NCBI GenBank assembly: GCA_910585385.1
Contig: CAJUDV010000028.1
Coordinates: 1-30,697, forward strand
DNA from: an uncultured Oscillibacter sp.
Lineage (GTDB): Bacteria > Bacillota > Clostridia > Oscillospirales > Oscillospiraceae
Length of the DNA: 30,697 nt
Reading direction: 5' to 3'
Shown here one piece after another: positions 28,627 through 30,697 of this stretch. How positions within the stretch are numbered: position 1 is the first letter of the stretch; each line of letters begins with the position of its first letter. Position numbers and translations under genes: made by a program. The notes beneath the pieces were generated by a model, which was given only the letters and a program-made list of their open reading frames with translations, made no database searches and was not told the DNA's origin.

Positions 28627-29391
28627 ATGGAATACACCATCAAAGCGCTGGCGGATCTGGCAGGGGTCACGCCCCGGACCCTGCGCTGGTACCACCAGGA
28701 GGGCCTGTTAAAGCCCCTGCGGACCACGGAGGCGGGCTACCGCCTCTACGGTCCCCGGGAGGTGGACCGGCTCCAGGACATCCTCTTTTACCGGGAGCTG
28801 GGGCTGGAGCTCTCCGCCATCCGCCGCATTCTGGACGACCCGGCCTTCGACCGCCAGGCGGCGCTGCAGAGCCACCTGACGGAGCTGAAGGCCCGGCGGG
28901 ACCATCTGGATGGTCTCATCCTGACGGTGCGAAAGACCATTGACGAGACAAGAGGAGGAAGCAAAATGTCCGATAAAGAAAAATTTGAGGCGTTCAAGCG
29001 CCGTGTCGTGGCGGCCAACGAGGCTCGGTATGGCGAAGAGATCCGGCAAAAATACGGAGACGGCGCCGTGGACCGGGCCAACGCCAATGTCCTGGCCCTG
29101 ACGGAGGAGGAATACGGCCAGTGGACCGCCCTGGGAGAGGAGATCAAAGCCGCCCTGGTCCGGGCCGTCCGGGCGGGGGAAGACCCTGCGGGCCAGGAGG
29201 GCCGGCGCATCGCCGCGCTCCACCGCCGGTGGCTGTCCTACTCCTGGGAGGCATATACCCCCCAGGCCCACGCGGGACTGGCGCAGCTGTACACCGCCGA
29301 CGCGCGGCTCACGGCGTACTATGACGGGGAGGTCCCCGGCTGCGCCGCTTTTCTGCGCCGCGCCATTACCGCCTACACCAGCGGAACATAA
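28627..29391 (+). CDS. MerR-family regulator with TipAS antibiotic-recognition domain
   Basis: A 254-residue TipAL-like regulator. The N-terminal MerR winged helix (about 1-70; YTIKALADLAGVTPRTLRWYHQEGLLKPLRTTEAGYRLYG) is followed by a coiled-coil dimerisation helix (about 75-115). A TipAS domain (about 130-250; KRRVVAANEARYGEEIRQKYG through HRRWLSYSWEAYTPQAHAGLAQLY) follows; in TipA and Mta it binds multidrug or thiopeptide ligands. ATG 28627 has AGGAGG 8 bases upstream. Its promoter has the 19-base spacer, so it is probably autoactivated. No adjacent efflux pump is seen; a distant target is likely. Confidence 0.92.
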   Translation: MEYTIKALADLAGVTPRTLRWYHQEGLLKPLRTTEAGYRLYGPREVDRLQDILFYRELGLELSAIRRILDDPAFDRQAALQSHLTELKARRDHLDGLILTVRKTIDETRGGSKMSDKEKFEAFKRRVVAANEARYGEEIRQKYGDGAVDRANANVLALTEEEYGQWTALGEEIKAALVRAVRAGEDPAGQEGRRIAALHRRWLSYSWEAYTPQAHAGLAQLYTADARLTAYYDGEVPGCAAFLRRAITAYTSGT

Positions 29392-29394
29392 CCA

Positions 29395-29422
29395 AAAGCC
29401 GGAGGCAGACGCCTCCGGCTTT
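29395..29422. terminator. Bidirectional terminator merR / yjbQ
   Basis: AAAGCCGGAGGC and GCCTCCGGCTTT form a perfect 12-bp stem with a 4-base loop between the convergent genes, 4 bases from both stop codons. T-runs are formed by the arms themselves on each strand. Confidence 0.88.
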
Positions 29423-29425
29423 CCC

Positions 29426-29878
29426 TCACTCTCCCATGACCTGGAAGACAATATCCCGCACCCTGTCCCGGGTGTCGCACTCCACCAGCGTCAGGTTCTG
29501 CCACGGCCCCACGGTGATCTTCCCCGCCACAAAGGGGACGGTAATAAACGGCGACAGCAGCGCCGCCTTGATGTGAGAGGAGCCATTGTCGTCGTGCCAG
29601 GTCTCATGGTGCCAGTAGGGCACCACCCGGCCCTGTTCGTCCAGATAGGGAGAGAACACGTCCAAGGCCGCTTTCAGGTCGTGGTTCACCATGCCCGGCT
29701 CAAACTCCAGCGTGGTAAGACCCGCTACGCCGCCGGTGGTAAAGCCGGTGACAATGCCGGCGGAGATGCCATGCTCCCGGCACGCCGCCGCCACCGCCCG
29801 CTGGAAATCCTCCGTCACGTCGATCATGCCCATGTGAGCCCTGGTGTGATAGGTCTTTGTCTCCGTATAAACTGCCAT
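29426..29878 (-). CDS. YjbQ / UPF0047 family protein
   Basis: A 150-residue protein of the YjbQ (UPF0047, secondary thiamine-phosphate synthase) family. The family core is visible: IDVTEDFQRAVAAA, GFTTGGVAGLTTLEFEPGMVNHDL and SHIKAALLSPFITVPFVAGKITVGPWQNLTLVECDTRDR. The conserved His and Glu positions lie in the second and third blocks. E. coli YjbQ has weak thiamine-phosphate synthase activity; the physiological role is uncertain. ATG 29878 has GGAGG 7 bases upstream, and a promoter lies at 29906-29934. Length is typical and the gene is intact. Confidence 0.9.
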   Translation of the reverse strand: MAVYTETKTYHTRAHMGMIDVTEDFQRAVAAACREHGISAGIVTGFTTGGVAGLTTLEFEPGMVNHDLKAALDVFSPYLDEQGRVVPYWHHETWHDDNGSSHIKAALLSPFITVPFVAGKITVGPWQNLTLVECDTRDRVRDIVFQVMGE

Positions 29879-29905
29879 ATGCGTGCCTCCCCGCGGTTTT
29901 TTCGC

Positions 29906-29934
29906 ATTGTAGCACATTCCAGGTTGTGTTACAA
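29906..29934 (-). promoter_or_regulatory. yjbQ promoter
   Basis: On the minus strand there is TTGTAA (29934-29929), a 17-base spacer and TACAAT (29911-29906), 28 bases before the start codon. Confidence 0.7.
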
Positions 29935-29972
29935 TCGTTTTGGAAATTTTTTATGGGGAGAGCGTAGTAGAA

Positions 29973-29996
29973 GGCACAGCCTCGAAAGGCTGTGCC
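29973..29996. repeat. Hairpin GGCACAGCCT / AGGCTGTGCC
   Basis: A perfect 10-bp stem with a CGAA loop. The flanks TTGGAAATT (29940) and AAATTCCAA (29997) could extend a longer structure across an asymmetric loop. There is no T-run, so it is not a standard terminator. Confidence 0.6.
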
Positions 29997-30023
29997 AAAT
30001 TCCAAGAAAATATTTGCTTGATT

Positions 30024-30046
30024 GGGAGTTCGACTCTCCCGGACCA
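30024..30046 (+). other. tRNA T-arm-like fragment
   Basis: GGGAG-TTCGACT-CTCCC has the exact geometry and consensus of a tRNA T-arm (5-bp stem, 7-base loop TTCGA.T) and is followed by GGACCA, which resembles an acceptor 3' end. No matching 5' half (expected TTGGTCC and a D-arm) occurs upstream, so this is not a complete tRNA gene. It may be the tRNA 3' remnant left at an integration site. Confidence 0.4.
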
Positions 30047-30064
30047 AGCTTGTGATCAAAATGA

Positions 30065-30117
30065 AAGTTGACAAACCCTTGTAAATAGGCACTTTCAGGT
30101 CCTGGTTTTGTCAACTT
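30065..30117. repeat. Inverted repeat AAGTTGACAAA … TTTGTCAACTT
   Basis: Perfect 11-base arms (30065-30075 and 30107-30117), with further partial pairing of the neighbouring C/G bases, enclose about 31 bases. It is of the size and symmetry of recombinase or replication-protein binding sites; no such gene is visible. Confidence 0.5.
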
Positions 30118-30120
30118 ATC

Positions 30121-30697
30121 ATGCGGATTCTTGACAAAAAAGATACAGCCCCCCAACCCGCATTCCCGTCCCCCTCGGCCACAAATCCAGCGAAGCGAAT
30201 CGTGGCCGAAAAGCTCAGAAATTCCCACCATAGCACAGTTTTCGGCGAAGCCGGAAACTGTGCTATGGTGGGAATTTCTGAGCTGGTCCGAGTGTTCGAG
30301 ATCTACGACAAGGCGGGGAATCTGGTGGATACCATCAAGAGCGACCAGCGCGGTCTGGCCTCCTCCAAGCCCCTGCCTCTGGGCCGCTACACCATCCGGG
30401 AGACCAAGGCTCCGGCCAACTACGGCGTGAGCGGCCAGGAGCTGACCGCCTACCTGGAGCATGAGGGCCAGATCCTGCGCTTCGAGGTGACCAACAAGAG
30501 CCTGACCACCGGGGTGTCCATCACCAAGACCGGACCCAAGGAAGCCACGGCGGGCCAGCCGGTCAACTATGTGCTGTCCGGCATCGCCAACAATTCCAAC
30601 GTCATGCTCCAGTCCTTCTACTGGAGGGATACCCTCCCCGCGCAGGTGCGGCTGAACACCATCGTCACCGGCACCTACAACTTCCCCGGCGTGTATA
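30121..30697 (+). CDS. SpaA/Cna-B type pilin-like surface protein, truncated fragment
   Basis: From about 30286 the frame encodes a prealbumin-like (SpaA/Cna-B) domain: VFEIYDKAGNLVDTIKSD, then LPLGRYTIRETKAPANYGV and FEVTNKS, followed by a DUF11-type segment (ITKTGPKEATAGQPVNYVLSGIANNSN). Such domains form intramolecular isopeptide bonds in Gram-positive pilins and adhesins. The frame runs off the right edge. The 5' end is abnormal: the frame is open back to ATG 30121 (next ATG 30265), but neither has a ribosome site. The first 50 or so residues are not a signal peptide and are translated from a long hairpin, so the true N-terminus is lost or lies elsewhere. Product identification is good; the start coordinate is uncertain. 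Confidence 0.6.
   Translation, partial: MRILDKKDTAPQPAFPSPSATNPAKRIVAEKLRNSHHSTVFGEAGNCAMVGISELVRVFEIYDKAGNLVDTIKSDQRGLASSKPLPLGRYTIRETKAPANYGVSGQELTAYLEHEGQILRFEVTNKSLTTGVSITKTGPKEATAGQPVNYVLSGIANNSNVMLQSFYWRDTLPAQVRLNTIVTGTYNFPGVY
30212..30284. repeat. 35-bp-stem perfect hairpin
   Basis: The arm 30212-30246 is the reverse complement of 30250-30284 with a single G/T mismatch, around a 3-base loop GAA. It lies exactly at the point where pilin-like coding sequence begins. It could be a recombination scar, a transposon-end structure or an assembly fold-back artefact. Confidence 0.9.

Larger units (their letters stand above)
29879..30282. other. Structured, gene-poor junction region
   Basis: About 400 bases between yjbQ and the pilin-like domain. 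In order: the yjbQ promoter, a 10-bp-stem hairpin (29973-29996), a tRNA T-arm-like fragment (30024-30046), an 11-bp inverted repeat (30065-30117) and a 35-bp-stem hairpin (30212-30284). Local base composition is lower in GC than the flanks. It looks like the end of a mobile or rearranged segment, but no recombinase gene is visible. Confidence 0.6.

Noticed and set aside
30018..30050. A complete tRNA gene
   Set aside because: Only a T-arm and an acceptor-like end are found; there is no D-arm, anticodon arm or complementary 5' acceptor sequence upstream.
29929..30462. Minus-strand open frame of 177 codons across the right-edge junction
   Set aside because: It runs through the T-arm fragment and both arms of the 35-bp hairpin and is antisense to recognisable SpaA-domain coding sequence.

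Overview
The window reads as chromosomal DNA of a GC-rich, anaerobic, spore-forming Clostridia, most like the Oscillospiraceae (Flavonifractor / Oscillibacter / Lawsonibacter type). This is inferred from strong AGGAGG ribosome sites, sigma-A type promoters, a SleB/CwlJ-like cell-wall hydrolase, a pyruvate:ferredoxin oxidoreductase and Firmicutes regulator families. No rRNA, complete tRNA or CRISPR array is visible.

Layout. 1-2131: the 3' end of prfC, then a response regulator and histidine kinase. 2375-3747: an unknown small protein and a DUF2200 / zinc-ribbon / DUF1801 fusion. 3899-15444: the most distinctive block. On the minus strand lie an IclR regulator and a TRAP transporter (dctP-dctQ-dctM) followed by a LarA-like epimerase. 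On the plus strand lie a D-2-hydroxyacid dehydrogenase, PFOR and a DUF169 protein. Three near-identical 19-bp palindromes (8435, 9765, 10012) sit at the promoters of both arms, so the block looks like one IclR regulon for uptake, epimerisation, oxidation and CoA-dependent decarboxylation of a 2-hydroxyacid. The substrate cannot be read from the sequence.

15933-19051: nicotinamidase, a DUF2812 membrane protein under a PadR repressor with two matching operators, and a secreted cortex-hydrolase-like protein. 19292-25339: gdhA, a TetR/FMN-binding pair, a zinc-ribbon/BIG2/SH3 envelope protein and birA with a split chromate-type transporter. 25462-28402: uracil permease uraA, whose leader carries a short peptide gene ending exactly at an intrinsic terminator (an arrangement like enterobacterial pyrBI attenuation), preceded by an operon of NUDIX hydrolase, DUF3783 and a DUF523/TudS-type thiouracil desulfurase. 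28627-29878: a TipA-like MerR regulator with a 19-bp-spacer promoter, and YjbQ.

The right edge (29935-30697) looks rearranged: several inverted repeats, a tRNA T-arm-like fragment, a 35-bp-stem hairpin, and a 5'-truncated SpaA-type pilin gene running off the end. A family of 150-165 bp hairpin (MITE-like) elements is present in two complete copies (5234-5400, 15622-15770) and probably one remnant near 2163. All functional assignments come from reading motifs by eye; no database search was run.
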